NCBI GenBank assembly: GCA_000648925.1
Contig: JFHF01000047.1
Coordinates: 1 to 60,542 of the forward strand
Direction of reading: 5' to 3'
Source: Caballeronia jiangsuensis
GTDB lineage: Bacteria; Pseudomonadota; Gammaproteobacteria; Burkholderiales; Burkholderiaceae
Length of the DNA: 60,542 bases
Shown: positions 16,993-26,588 of the stretch, piece by piece
How positions within the stretch are numbered: position 1 is the stretch's first letter
Layout of the letters: each line of letters begins with the position of its first letter
Notes under the pieces: generated by a model
Database searches by the model: none
Told to the model about the DNA's origin: nothing
What the model saw: the letters and a program-made list of their open reading frames with translations, nothing else
Program-made: the position numbers and the translations under genes

Positions 16993-17012
16993 CTATCCGC
17001 GTCGCGCTCGAT

Positions 17013-18686
17013 TTATCCCGTCACCGCGCCCTTATTAGCCGGCTGCGCGAGCGCCGCGAACTTCGCCAGCACGCCGCGCGTGTACTTCGGTGCGGGCTGT
17101 TTCCACGCGGCACGGCGGCGCGCGAGTTCCGCATCGTCCACGTTCAGTTGCAAGAGCAGCTTGTGCGCGTCGATGGTGATCGAATCGCCTTCGTGCACCA
17201 GCGCGATCGTGCCGCCCGCGTATGCTTCCGGCGCGACGTGGCCGACCACCATGCCCCACGTGCCGCCCGAGAAGCGCCCGTCGGTGATGAAGCCGACCGA
17301 TTCGCCCAGCCCCTTGCCGATGATCGCCGATGTCGGCGCGAGCATCTCCGGCATGCCCGGGCCGCCGACCGGTCCGAGATAGCGCAGCACGAGAATATCG
17401 CCGGGCTTGATCTTGTCGGCGAGAATGGCGTCCATCGCGCTTTGCTCGTCCTCGAACACGCGCGCGGGGCCGGTGATGACCGGATTCTTCAGGCCGCTGA
17501 TCTTCGCGACCGCGCCGTCTTCCGCGAGATTGCCGCGCAGAATCGCCAGATGCCCTTCCTTGTAAAGCGCCTGCTCGATCGGGAAGATGACCTTCTGATC
17601 CGCACGCGGTTTGCTGGGCACGTCCTTCAGTTCTTCCGCGATCGTGCGCCCCGTGATCGTCATGCAGTCGCCGTGCAGGAGGCCCGCATCGAGCAGGATC
17701 CGGAGCACTTGCGGGATGCCGCCGGCCTTGTGCAGATCGGTGGCGACATACTGGCCCGACGGCTTCAGATCGCAGATCACCGGCACTTTCTTGCGCATGC
17801 GCTCGAAGTCGTCGATGCTCCATTCCACTTCCGCCGCATGCGCGATCGCCAGAAAGTGCAGCACGGCGTTGGTCGAGCCGCCCGTCGCCATGATGAGCGC
17901 GACCGCGTTCTCGATCGATTTCTTCGTGATGATGTCGCGCGGCTTCAGGTCCTTCTTCACCGCCTCGACGAGCACGCGCGCCGACTCCGCGGCGGAATCG
18001 ACCTTCTCCTGATCCGGATTCGCCATCGTCGACGAATACATCAGCGACATGCCGAGCGCCTCGAACGACGAACTCATCGTGTTGGCCGTGTACATGCCGC
18101 CGCACGAGCCGGTCGACGGGCACGCGTTCTTCTCGACGCCCTTGAAATCCTCTTCCGACATGCGGCCCGCCGTGAATTCGCCGACCGCCTCGAACGACGA
18201 CACGATCGTCAGATCGCGGCCCTTCCAGTTGCCGGGGCGGATCGTGCCGCCGTACACGTAGATCGACGGCACATTCATGCGCGCCATGCCGATCATGCCG
18301 CCCGGCATGTTCTTGTCGCAGCCCCCGATCACGACGACGCCGTCCATCCACTGGCCCTGCACCGCGGTCTCGACACAGTCCGCGATCACTTCGCGCGACA
18401 CGAGCGAGTACTTCATGCCTTCGGTGCCCATCGACATGCCGTCGGAGATTGTCGGCGTGCCGAAAATCTGCGGGTTCGCGTCAGACTTTTTGATCGCTTC
18501 GATGGCCGCGTCCGCCAAGCGCTGCAGGCCGGCGTTGCAGGGCGTGATGGTCGAATGCCCGTTCGCGACGCCGATCATCGGCTTGTCGAAGTCTTCCTCC
18601 TTGTAGCCGAGCGCGTAATACATCGAACGATTGGGCGAGCGCGCGACGCCCTGGGTGATGTGCTTCGAGCGGCGATTGAAGGCCAT
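17013..18686 (-). CDS. ilvD: Dihydroxy-acid dehydratase
   Basis: 557 residues. Fe-S dehydratase making the 2-keto acids of valine, isoleucine and pantothenate synthesis. Cluster cysteines C50 (TITPCNAG), C123 (GGCDKNMPG) and C195 (STGSCGGMYTANTM) are all present. It sits divergent from a LysR regulator. Confidence 0.96.
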   Translation of the reverse strand: MAFNRRSKHITQGVARSPNRSMYYALGYKEEDFDKPMIGVANGHSTITPCNAGLQRLADAAIEAIKKSDANPQIFGTPTISDGMSMGTEGMKYSLVSREVIADCVETAVQGQWMDGVVVIGGCDKNMPGGMIGMARMNVPSIYVYGGTIRPGNWKGRDLTIVSSFEAVGEFTAGRMSEEDFKGVEKNACPSTGSCGGMYTANTMSSSFEALGMSLMYSSTMANPDQEKVDSAAESARVLVEAVKKDLKPRDIITKKSIENAVALIMATGGSTNAVLHFLAIAHAAEVEWSIDDFERMRKKVPVICDLKPSGQYVATDLHKAGGIPQVLRILLDAGLLHGDCMTITGRTIAEELKDVPSKPRADQKVIFPIEQALYKEGHLAILRGNLAEDGAVAKISGLKNPVITGPARVFEDEQSAMDAILADKIKPGDILVLRYLGPVGGPGMPEMLAPTSAIIGKGLGESVGFITDGRFSGGTWGMVVGHVAPEAYAGGTIALVHEGDSITIDAHKLLLQLNVDDAELARRRAAWKQPAPKYTRGVLAKFAALAQPANKGAVTG

Positions 18687-18795
18687 GATGTGCTCCTTGA
18701 GGGGATGTTTTTGCTCTAGTGCAGCAAGAATGCAACTCCCGCGATGTGTCTGTCCAATATATTATTCAAGGCTTATTAGGTCGCAAAAAATATCA

Positions 18796-19755
18796 ATGGA
18801 GCAGAGAAATCCGCCCATCGAGTTGCGTCTGTTGCGCTACTTCGTGACGGTCGCCGAAGAGATGCACTTCGGCCGCGCCGCCGCGCGTCTCGCGATGACG
18901 CAGCCGCCGCTCTCGCAGGCGATCCGCGCGCTGGAAGAGGCGCTCGGCGTCGCGCTTTTCGTGCGCACGAAACGGACCGTCGAGCTCACGCCCGTCGGCA
19001 AGGATCTGCTGCCGGAAGTGCGCCGCCTGCTCGCGTCCGCCGACACGCTGCGCCCGCTCGCGCAGTCGCTCGCGCGCGGCGAGGCGGGCGTGCTGTCGCT
19101 CGCGTTCGTCTCCACAGCCGATTACGGCCTGTTGCCAGCATTGTTGCGCGATTTCGGCGCGCGCTATCCCGGCGTGCGGCTGCAACTGACCGAGGCGACG
19201 AGTGACGTGCAGATCGAAGAACTCGTCGCCGGGCGCATCGACGCGGGTCTCGTGATTCCGCCGCTGCCGCCGCGCCATGCCACGTCGCTCTCGTATGTGG
19301 CGGTGGCGCGCGAGCCGCTCGTCATCGCGATGTCCGCCGATGCCGCGCTACAACTGGGGCAGGGCGCCGACGAATGGGCCGACACGCCCGTCGATCTGCA
19401 CGATCTCGCCGCCGCGCCGCTCGTCGTCTTTCCGAGGCGTCTCGCGCCGGGTTTGTATGACATCATCATGGGCTGCTACGGCGCGGCCGGCCTCACGCCG
19501 CGTATCGGCCAGGAAGCGATCCAGATGCAGACCATCGTGAGCCTCGTGTCCGCCGGGATGGGCGTCGCGCTCGTGCCGCATTCGCTGCGTCATCTGCGGC
19601 GCACGGGCGTCGTGTATCGTCCTCTGCGGCCGCTGAACGCGTCGGCGATGCTCGTCGAAACCGGCCTCGTATGGCGCGCGGCGGAAGTGAGCCCGGTGCT
19701 CGCCGGGTTCATCGAGATCGTCCGTTCGCGGGCCGAAAGCGCGGGTTCTGTATGA
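18796..19755 (+). CDS. LysR-type transcriptional regulator
   Basis: 319 residues from the ATG at 18796. N-terminal winged helix-turn-helix (MHFGRAAARLAMTQPPLSQAIRALE, about residues 25-50) and a type 2 periplasmic-binding-like effector domain (LSLAFVSTADYGLLP, GMGVALVPHSL). It resembles the BenM/CatM and CbbR branch. It diverges from ilvD across 109 bases, so ilvD could be a target, but this is only positional inference. Confidence 0.88.
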   Translation: MEQRNPPIELRLLRYFVTVAEEMHFGRAAARLAMTQPPLSQAIRALEEALGVALFVRTKRTVELTPVGKDLLPEVRRLLASADTLRPLAQSLARGEAGVLSLAFVSTADYGLLPALLRDFGARYPGVRLQLTEATSDVQIEELVAGRIDAGLVIPPLPPRHATSLSYVAVAREPLVIAMSADAALQLGQGADEWADTPVDLHDLAAAPLVVFPRRLAPGLYDIIMGCYGAAGLTPRIGQEAIQMQTIVSLVSAGMGVALVPHSLRHLRRTGVVYRPLRPLNASAMLVETGLVWRAAEVSPVLAGFIEIVRSRAESAGSV

Positions 19756-19791
19756 TTCGCCCTTGTAGTTCGCTCTAGCTCCCACATCAGA

Positions 19792-20694
19792 ATGCTCATA
19801 CATCCCAATTTCGATCCCATCGCGATTCATCTCGGACCGCTCGCCGTGCGCTGGTACGGCCTCATGTATCTGGTGGCGTTTGTATCGGCCATCGTCATCG
19901 GCCGCCTGCGTCTGCGCCTGCCTTACGTGGCCGCCCAGGGCTGGACCGTGAAAGACATCGACGACATGCTGTTTTACGGCGTGCTCGGCACCATTCTCGG
20001 CGGGCGCATCGGCTACGTGGTCTTCTACAAGGCGAGCTATTACGCGGCGCATCCGCTCGATATCTTCAAGGTCTGGGAAGGCGGGATGTCGTTCCACGGC
20101 GGCTTTCTCGGCGTGACGCTCGCGATGGTGCTGTTCGCGTATCACCGCAAGCGCACCTGGCTCCAGGTGACGGATTTCGTCGCGCCGATGGTGCCGCTCG
20201 GCCTCGCGGCGGGGCGTCTCGGCAACTTCATCAACGGTGAGCTGTGGGGTCGCGTGACGGACCCGAACGCGCCGTGGGCAATGCTCTTCCAGAGCTCGAC
20301 GAACGACGACGCCATCTGGCTCGCGAAAAATCCGCAACTCGACGCGCAATACCATCTCACCGAAGTCTTCCAGCGTTATCACATGCTGCCGCGTCATCCG
20401 TCGCAGTTGTACGAGATCGCGCTCGAAGGGCTCGTGCTGTTCATCGTGATCTGGACGTTTTCGCGCAAGCAGCGTCCAGTTGGCGCGATTTCGGCGCTGT
20501 TTCTGATCGGCTATGGACTGGCGCGCTTCACCGTGGAATTCGCGCGTGAGCCGGACGACTATCTCGGCCTTCTCGCGCTCGGCCTCTCGATGGGCCAATG
20601 GCTCTCGCTGCCGATGATCGTCGCGGGCGTGCTGATGATGGTGTGGGCGTACAAGCGCAATCTGCGCCTGCCGCCCGAATCGGCGAAAGCCTGA
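19792..20694 (+). CDS. lgt: Prolipoprotein diacylglyceryl transferase
   Basis: 300 residues, integral membrane. Transfers diacylglycerol to the lipobox cysteine of prolipoproteins. The signature GRLGNFINGELWG is at residues 142-154, and the HGGFLG motif precedes it. Seven hydrophobic segments. It begins 36 bases after the LysR gene. Confidence 0.95.
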   Translation: MLIHPNFDPIAIHLGPLAVRWYGLMYLVAFVSAIVIGRLRLRLPYVAAQGWTVKDIDDMLFYGVLGTILGGRIGYVVFYKASYYAAHPLDIFKVWEGGMSFHGGFLGVTLAMVLFAYHRKRTWLQVTDFVAPMVPLGLAAGRLGNFINGELWGRVTDPNAPWAMLFQSSTNDDAIWLAKNPQLDAQYHLTEVFQRYHMLPRHPSQLYEIALEGLVLFIVIWTFSRKQRPVGAISALFLIGYGLARFTVEFAREPDDYLGLLALGLSMGQWLSLPMIVAGVLMMVWAYKRNLRLPPESAKA

Positions 20695-20723
20695 GCAATG
20701 CGGGGCGCGCGCCCCGCATCGAT

Positions 20724-21455
20724 TCAACGCCCCATCTGCACGGAACCGGACACGTCGACGGTCACCGTCGTCGTGCCGGCTTCCATCGCGATCGGCGCGG
20801 CCATCTTCGCATCGGCGCTCATCGCGCGCGATTGCATCATCATGACCGGACGCGGCTGCACGCCGCTGTGTCCGACGTTCACTTCCCGAATCGTGAAATT
20901 GCTGTAGCCGAAGCCTTGCGCGGCGGTTTGCGCCTGCTTGCGGAAGGAATCGATGGCCTGCGTGACGAGCTTCTGCTCGGCCGCGCGCTGCGCCTCGGGC
21001 GACAGCGAGAATCCGACGCTGCCCACCTGCATCGACGAACTCATCTTGCCCGCGAGCTTCGACGCCGCCGCGAAGTCGTGCGATTCGAGCACGACCTCCG
21101 TGCGGCCGCGCCACGCGGAGATCTTGCCGTCGCGATCGGTGGATGGATACACGGTGAACGAGCCGCTCTTCGCGGTCACGCCATCGACGCCCTTGACTTC
21201 GCGCAATGCGGCCTCGGCGCGCTGATTGAGCGTCGCGGTCAGCGACGAGGGATCGGCTGCTTCCTGCTCGTAGAAGAGCGTGATGTTGACGACATCCTGC
21301 GGCACTTGCGCGCTCGCCTGCGCCGAAAGAGAAAGCACGCCCGAAGGTTGCGGCTGGGTAATCACCGTCTGCGCGGCGGCCGTTTGAGAAAGGGTGAACG
21401 CTGCGCCCGACATCGCGAGGAGCGCGAGTGCGGCAGCGGTTTTCTTGTTGATCAT
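20724..21455 (-). CDS. Periplasmic SIMPL-domain (DUF541) protein
   Basis: 243 residues with a signal peptide (ALALLAMSGAAFTLSQTAAAQ). The mature part is a SIMPL/DUF541 domain with the usual start GVLSLSAQASAQVPQDVVNITL and end TTTVTVDVSGSVQ. The family is widespread and implicated in outer-membrane or oxidative stress; its molecular role is unclear. Convergent with lgt. Confidence 0.85.
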   Translation of the reverse strand: MINKKTAAALALLAMSGAAFTLSQTAAAQTVITQPQPSGVLSLSAQASAQVPQDVVNITLFYEQEAADPSSLTATLNQRAEAALREVKGVDGVTAKSGSFTVYPSTDRDGKISAWRGRTEVVLESHDFAAASKLAGKMSSSMQVGSVGFSLSPEAQRAAEQKLVTQAIDSFRKQAQTAAQGFGYSNFTIREVNVGHSGVQPRPVMMMQSRAMSADAKMAAPIAMEAGTTTVTVDVSGSVQMGR

Positions 21456-21531
21456 CGAAGGACTCCGAACGCGGGATATCGCGTGATTCGCGACGGGATT
21501 TAGTCGCGGCCTTCGTGTCGTAAGTTCCTTG

Positions 21532-21990
21532 TTAGACGAGTTGTTCGGTAATAAAGCGCCACTGCGCTTCGGTCACCGGCGTGATCGACAGGCGATTGCC
21601 GCGCGCGAGCACCTGCATGTCCGCGAGCGCCTCGTGTTCACGCAGCGCGGCGAGCGGAATCAGCGCGGTCTTCTTCACGAACTTGACATCGACGAGCATC
21701 CAGCGCGGCGTTTCCTGCGTGGACTTGGGATCGTAGTAATCGCTCTTCGGATCGAACTGCGTGGGATCGGGATACGCCGTCGAGCACACTTTCGCGATGC
21801 CCGCGATGCCCGGCTCGGGGCAGCTCGAATGATAGAAGAGTACGCCGTCGCCGATCTGCATCTGGTCGCGCATGAAGTTGCGCGCCTGATAGTTGCGCAC
21901 GCCTGTCCACGGCAAGGTTTTTTTCGGCGCGTGCGCGAGGTGATCGATGCTCGCTTCGTCCGGTTCGGACTTCATCAGCCAGTAGCGCAT
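21532..21990 (-). CDS. EVE-domain protein
   Basis: 152 residues, the whole length being one EVE domain (PUA-like fold): MRYWLMKSEPDEASI at the start, WTGVRNYQARNFMRDQM, and VLFYHSSCPEPGIAGIA. Such proteins bind modified bases in RNA or DNA. Its place near 6S RNA and zapA is conserved in betaproteobacteria, but no functional tie is known to me. Confidence 0.9.
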   Translation of the reverse strand: MRYWLMKSEPDEASIDHLAHAPKKTLPWTGVRNYQARNFMRDQMQIGDGVLFYHSSCPEPGIAGIAKVCSTAYPDPTQFDPKSDYYDPKSTQETPRWMLVDVKFVKKTALIPLAALREHEALADMQVLARGNRLSITPVTEAQWRFITEQLV

Positions 21991-22024
21991 GATTGTTCGT
22001 TATGCGGAATCGACGATGCAAATG

Positions 22025-22055
22025 AAAACGGCACCGGAAAAACCGATGCCGTTCT
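22025..22055 (-). terminator. Terminator of 6S RNA
   Basis: On the minus strand an AACGGCA/TGCCGTT stem with a T-rich loop is followed by a short T-rich tail. It lies right after the predicted 3' end of the RNA. Confidence 0.72.
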
Positions 22056-22061
22056 TTAGAT

Positions 22062-22243
22062 AGGTCCCCGCCACGGCCGCTAGGCCGGCATCCTGAACCT
22101 GGGTTCAAGATTGGTCGCGGTAAGCAACACTTCGGGTACATCGGACTAGCGACGCGCGCGCCCGTGCTGCAAGGTTCCGCAACCGTGCCAATGTGACATT
22201 GGTTCAAGGAATATATGACCTTGGCGCACCAGGCAGGGAAACG
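22062..22243 (-). ncRNA. ssrS: 6S RNA (RNA polymerase-binding regulator)
   Basis: About 182 bases on the minus strand. The 5' end (TTTCCCTGCC) can pair with the 3' end (GGCGGGGAC) to close the molecule. The hallmark 3' arm CTTGAACC..GGTTCA followed by GGATGCCGGCC is present, and the central region (CCAATGTCACATTGG and flanks) would form the promoter-like bubble. 6S RNA binds sigma-70 RNA polymerase in stationary phase. It lies directly downstream of zapA, as in E. coli. Exact ends are estimates. Confidence 0.85.
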
Positions 22244-22336
22244 TCACTCTACACCAATCGTTTGCCTTTCGCAGCCCCGCCGCAGTTTCTTTTTTCGATT
22301 GACATTGCGCGCCGATTGACTCGACGCACAGACATC

Positions 22337-22651
22337 TCACTGCACTTCGTATTGCGCGATGACGGCGCCGAGTTGCTCGTTCATCGAATGCATCGTGCGG
22401 CGGATTTCCTCGGCGGGGAAGGCCTCGCCGTGACGCACGCTGTCCTGCAACTTAAGCAATTCCGACGCCAGCGAAAGCGCTGCCATCACCGCGATGCGAT
22501 CCGTGCCGCGCACGTTGCTTGCATTGCGCACCTTGTTCATCTCGGCATCGACGCGCGCGACTGCTTCGCGCAATGCGCCTTCCGTTTCCGGCGAGCACGC
22601 GAGGCGATACGGCTGCCCGAGAATGGAGACTTCGATCTGCGTGGTCGTCAT
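22337..22651 (-). CDS. zapA: Cell division protein ZapA
   Basis: 104 residues. The N-terminal domain (IEVSILGQPYRLACSPETEGALREAVARVD) and C-terminal coiled coil (LASELLKLQDSV) match ZapA, which cross-links FtsZ filaments. Its ATG overlaps the stop of the upstream coiled-coil gene by four bases. The 6S RNA gene follows. Confidence 0.92.
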   Translation of the reverse strand: MTTTQIEVSILGQPYRLACSPETEGALREAVARVDAEMNKVRNASNVRGTDRIAVMAALSLASELLKLQDSVRHGEAFPAEEIRRTMHSMNEQLGAVIAQYEVQ

Positions 22652-23016
22652 GCCTTCTCTCCTTGATGATGCTCGCCGTGCAATTCCGCTTCATGTGCTT
22701 CCGGGGAATCGGCTTCGAGGAGATCGAGTTGATTGTCGGCTTCGTCATGCTGCCCGGTTTTCGCGCGCGGCAGCTTTTCGAGAATCGCGTTGAGGCGAAC
22801 TTGCGCGTCGTCGATTTTCGCGGAGAGCGAGTCGCGTTCGGATTGCAGCGTATCGCGCTCTTCACGCACTTGCGCAAGCTCGGCCTGCACGTTCGCATAG
22901 TCGGCGCGCAGTTGTTCGAGTTGGTCTTGCAGTGCCTGGCGCGCCTGATTGTGGCGCTCGCTGATCTGGATCAGCCGGCCGATATTTCCTGACAGTGATT
23001 CGAGTTCGTTGAGCAT
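22648..23016 (-). CDS. Coiled-coil protein paired with ZapA (ZapB-like)
   Basis: 122 residues. Residues 1-85 form a continuous coiled coil rich in Glu, Gln, Leu and Arg (LEQLRADYANVQAELAQVRE). The tail is acidic and His-rich (EAHEAELHGEHHQGEKA). The four-base overlap with zapA indicates a two-gene cell-division unit. It is similar in kind to ZapB or the TIGR02449 family; homology is inferred from structure and position. Confidence 0.72.
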   Translation of the reverse strand: MLNELESLSGNIGRLIQISERHNQARQALQDQLEQLRADYANVQAELAQVREERDTLQSERDSLSAKIDDAQVRLNAILEKLPRAKTGQHDEADNQLDLLEADSPEAHEAELHGEHHQGEKA

Positions 23017-23287
23017 GTGCTGCGTCCTCTAAAGACCTCGCATTTTAGCGCGGTTCAACGGAGCTTCCGATAATTGTCTCGTTTCGAGACGTAACAACAT
23101 GCGATCTTGCGCTTAATCCTTCGAATCAAGCGCATGTCGACATGCATTCGTGTGCAGAAAACGCGAGCGCTGGTGATGGCTCGTGAGGACAGGCCGGCCG
23201 ATTCTCGTTCGATTCGTCATGTGCCGCGCCCAACTGTCCGCGCCGTTTTCTTGACGGCCCCAACACGCGCTCCTACACTTGCCGCAC
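23017..23287. other. Promoter region between the ZapB-like gene and the cobalamin riboswitch
   Basis: 271 bases with no convincing gene. It carries the leftward promoter of the zapA pair and, near its right end, the start of the btuB leader transcript. The long frame running through it joins btuB only by chance openness. Confidence 0.4.
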
Positions 23288-23585
23288 TTTTTGGTGCTCG
23301 CATTCGCGGATCTCGCGGATGCAGTCAAACGGGAAACAGGGAGCGAAGTCTCCGAAGTCCGACCGGGACCAACCTGGGACGAGCCAACCTGTGCTGCCCC
23401 CGCAACGGTAAGCGACCGCAACGCAAGTTGCAAGTCGTCTCATGCGCGTTTTTGCAGCGCGAGCGTGTGGATTTTCATCACACAGGGTTCATCGCCCGAA
23501 TCGACTGCAAGAAACGTGTCGACGCCACTGCGCACGATGCGCGGGAAGGCGAGACGATTCATCGCCAGCCCGGATACCGGCCAGA
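23288..23585 (+). promoter_or_regulatory. Cobalamin (AdoCbl) riboswitch of the btuB operon
   Basis: The class landmarks occur in order: GGTGCTCG at 23293, AAACGGGAAACAGGG at about 23327, GCTGCCCCCGCAACGGTAAG at about 23393, the B12-box-like GCCACTG at 23524, GCGGGAAGGC at 23541 and AGCCCGGATACCGGCC at about 23568. About 95 bases separate it from btuB, and I see no T-run after a stem there, so control is more likely at translation than by termination. It should repress btuB and the downstream genes when B12 is plentiful. Confidence 0.93.
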
Positions 23586-23679
23586 GTTCGACGCATCGGC
23601 GCTGATTGCGCGGTGCGTTCGTCGCGCATCGTCCTCGCGGGGAGCGGGGTCGCGCTCACGCGAAACGGACACTTCATTC

Positions 23680-25554
23680 ATGGTATTGCCACAGGCCGCC
23701 CTCAAGAACGGCCGCTCTCGTCATGGCGCGCTCGTTGCCGCGGTCATCGGTTTGCCGCTTGCCGGCGCCGCACATGCCGCCGATGACGCTTCGCAAACGC
23801 TTGCTCCTGTCGTCGTCACCGCGACGCGCGCGCCGCAGCCGCTCGCCGAATCGATCCCGCAGACATCGGTGTTCGATGAACAGGACATCGTCGACGCCAA
23901 CGCCGACGATGCGCTCGGCCTCATCGCGCTCGCGCCCGGCGTGCAGATCACGCGCAACGGCGGACCGGGCGCGACTTCAGGGCTTTACATACGCGGCGCG
24001 GCGTCGTCGCAATCGCTCGTGCTGATAGATGGCGTGCGCGTCGAATCGGCGTCGCTCGGCGCGGCGCAGCTATCGCAACTGATGCTCGATCAGATCGGGC
24101 GCGTCGAGGTCGTGAACGGCAATGTGTCGGCGTTGTACGGCTCGAATGCGATCGGCGGCGTCGTGCAGATCTTCACGAAGGAAGGCGAGCCGCATCCGCC
24201 GCGCTTCAACTTCGAAGCCGAATACGGCAGCTATCACACGCAGCGTCAGTCGGCGGGCGTGAGCGGCGCGCTCGACAAGGACGGCCGCACGACCTTCAGC
24301 CTGAACGTCTCGCGCGAGAAGACCGACGGCTTTTCGTCGATCGATCCGAATATCGCGCCGGGCGCGAATCCGAACGCGAACGGCTATCTGAACGAGAGCG
24401 TCGCGGCGACGCTGCGTCACCAGTTCAGCGACAAGTGGGCCGCGGGCGTGCGCTTCCTGCAATCGAACGGCATCAGCAGTTTCGACGATGCCTACGGCCT
24501 GCCGACCGATATCAACGAATCGCACGATCGCGTGCGCTCGGCGTCGGTGTTCGCGAACGGCAAAATCACCGGCGATTGGACCACGCACTTCACGATCGCG
24601 CAGGGACAGGACCGCGCGAACATCGAGCAGAACGGCGTCTATACGAACCGCTTCAATTCGGAGAACCGTCAATACACGTGGCAGAACGACTTCAAAATCA
24701 GCGACGCGCACAAGCTGCTCTTCGGTTACGAGCATCTCGATCAGACGCTCGATTCCGATCAGCTCAGCGCGCCCGATCGTCACGTGAATTCGGTGTTCGC
24801 GGGCTATGTGGGGCACATCGGCGCGAGCGAATTGCAGGCGAATCTGCGTCACGACCAGTATTCCGATTTCGGCGGCGCGAACAGCTACTATCTGGGCTAC
24901 GCGTATAACTTCGATGCGCACTGGAAGGCGAGCGCGAGCTATGCGGCATCGTTTCGCGCGCCGAGCTTCGACGATCTCTACTATCCGTTCAGCGGCAATC
25001 CGTCGATTCAGCCGGAGCGCAGCCATTCGGTCGAGGCGGCATTGCAGTACGCATCGAATGCGCTCGGCGTCGCGCGCGTAACGCTGTTCCAGACGCGCTA
25101 TTCGAATCTGATCGACTATGTGTCCGACGGCGGTTTCTACTATGTCGCGCAGAACGTCGGGCGCGCGAAGGTGCAGGGCATCGAGGGATCGTGGGCGGGA
25201 CATGTCGGCGCAACCGATGTGCGCGCGGGCGTCACGTTCCAGAATCCCGTCGACGAGACGAATCACGAGGATCTGACGCGGCGCGCGCGGCGTTTCGCGA
25301 CGCTCACGGCGCATCGCACGATCGGGCGCTGGCGTGTCGGCGGCGAGTGGATCGTGAGCGGGCAGCGCAGCGACTACGATTCGACGCTCGCGGGGTATGG
25401 CATCGTGAATCTTTCGGCGCGCTACGACATCTCGAAGTCGTGGTACGTCACGGCGCGCATCGACAATCTGTTCGACAAGGACTATGAACTTGCGTACTCG
25501 TACAACACGCCACGGCGCGGCGCGTACATCACGTTGGGCTGGCATCCGTCGTGA
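23680..25554 (+). CDS. btuB: TonB-dependent vitamin B12 outer-membrane receptor
   Basis: 624 residues from the ATG at 23680; the frame stays open upstream across the riboswitch, but that part is not coding. Signal peptide (ALVAAVIGLPLAGAAHA), TonB box region (APVVVTATR), plug domain (residues about 45-155, with GLYIRGAASSQSLVLIDGVRVE) and a 22-strand barrel ending in an aromatic-rich C-terminus (YITLGWHPS). It takes up cobalamin and cobinamides. The riboswitch upstream supports the substrate. Confidence 0.95.
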   Translation: MVLPQAALKNGRSRHGALVAAVIGLPLAGAAHAADDASQTLAPVVVTATRAPQPLAESIPQTSVFDEQDIVDANADDALGLIALAPGVQITRNGGPGATSGLYIRGAASSQSLVLIDGVRVESASLGAAQLSQLMLDQIGRVEVVNGNVSALYGSNAIGGVVQIFTKEGEPHPPRFNFEAEYGSYHTQRQSAGVSGALDKDGRTTFSLNVSREKTDGFSSIDPNIAPGANPNANGYLNESVAATLRHQFSDKWAAGVRFLQSNGISSFDDAYGLPTDINESHDRVRSASVFANGKITGDWTTHFTIAQGQDRANIEQNGVYTNRFNSENRQYTWQNDFKISDAHKLLFGYEHLDQTLDSDQLSAPDRHVNSVFAGYVGHIGASELQANLRHDQYSDFGGANSYYLGYAYNFDAHWKASASYAASFRAPSFDDLYYPFSGNPSIQPERSHSVEAALQYASNALGVARVTLFQTRYSNLIDYVSDGGFYYVAQNVGRAKVQGIEGSWAGHVGATDVRAGVTFQNPVDETNHEDLTRRARRFATLTAHRTIGRWRVGGEWIVSGQRSDYDSTLAGYGIVNLSARYDISKSWYVTARIDNLFDKDYELAYSYNTPRRGAYITLGWHPS

Positions 25555-26588
25555 GCCACGCGCCTGAGCGGCTTGCGCGTCCGCACGCGATGAACGCGAG
25601 CCGCGCGGCCGCGATCTGGATCGCGCTCGGCGTCGCGACGTTCGTCGTGCTCGTGGCGTCGCTCATGACGGGCAGCGTGACGTTGCCCGTATCGCGTGCG
25701 CTCGGCGCGCTCTTTCACGCGAACGCCGCGACACCCGATATCGCCGATGAGATCGTGCTGACGCTACGTTTGCCGCGCGCGCTCGCGGGCTTCGCAACGG
25801 GTGCGCTGCTCGCGATGGCCGGCGCGCTGCTGCAAGTGCTGCTGAGGAATCCGCTCGCGGAACCGTACGTGCTCGGCGTATCCGGCGGCGCGGCGACGTT
25901 CGCGCTTGCCGCGATGCTCGCATCGGTGCCGTGGTGGGGCGTCGATATCGCGGCGTGCGCGGGCGCGTTCGCATCGATCGTCGTCGTGCTCGGACTCGCG
26001 CGCAAGGACCTTTGGCAAAGCGGACAGGATGCGTCGCCGAGACTCTTGCTGACGGGCGTCGTGATTGCATCGGGATGGGGCGCGCTGATCACGCTGATTC
26101 TGAGCATCGCGCCCGAGAACCGGCTGCGCGGCATGATCTTCTGGCTGACGGGCGATCTCAATGGCGCGGCGGCGCCGTGGCCCGCGTTGATCGCGCTCGC
26201 TGTCGCGCTCGTCGCGATCGTTCCGGTCGCGCCGCAACTGAACGTGCTGCTGCGCGGCGATGCCACCGCGCGTGCGCTCGGCGTGCCGGTCGAGCGCTTG
26301 CGCTTGCGTGTGTATCTCGTCGCATCGATCGCCGCGGCGGCTGCGGTGACGACGGCGGGGACCATCGGCTTCGTCGGACTCGTCGTGCCGCATCTGCTGC
26401 GCCTCGCGTTCGGCAACGATCAGCGCATGCTCGTGCCCGCCGCCGCGCTCGCGGGCGGCCTCGCCGTGATGGCCGCCGATCTCGCCGCGCGCACCGTGAT
26501 CGCGCCCGCGCAATTGCCGGTGGGCGTCGTGACGGCGTTGATCGGCGTGCCGATGTTCCTGTGGATGCTCCTGCGGAGACCGCGATGA
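25551..26588 (+). CDS. btuC: Vitamin B12 ABC transporter permease (FecCD family)
   Basis: 345 residues if the GTG at 25551 is used, which overlaps the btuB stop (GTGA). The ATG at 25590 (MNASRAAAIW) is an alternative. About ten membrane helices, with RLPRALAGFATGALLAMAGALLQ and PLAEPYVLGVSGGAA typical of BtuC/FhuB permeases. Works with BtuD and the periplasmic BtuF. Confidence 0.92.
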   Translation: MSHAPERLARPHAMNASRAAAIWIALGVATFVVLVASLMTGSVTLPVSRALGALFHANAATPDIADEIVLTLRLPRALAGFATGALLAMAGALLQVLLRNPLAEPYVLGVSGGAATFALAAMLASVPWWGVDIAACAGAFASIVVVLGLARKDLWQSGQDASPRLLLTGVVIASGWGALITLILSIAPENRLRGMIFWLTGDLNGAAAPWPALIALAVALVAIVPVAPQLNVLLRGDATARALGVPVERLRLRVYLVASIAAAAAVTTAGTIGFVGLVVPHLLRLAFGNDQRMLVPAAALAGGLAVMAADLAARTVIAPAQLPVGVVTALIGVPMFLWMLLRRPR

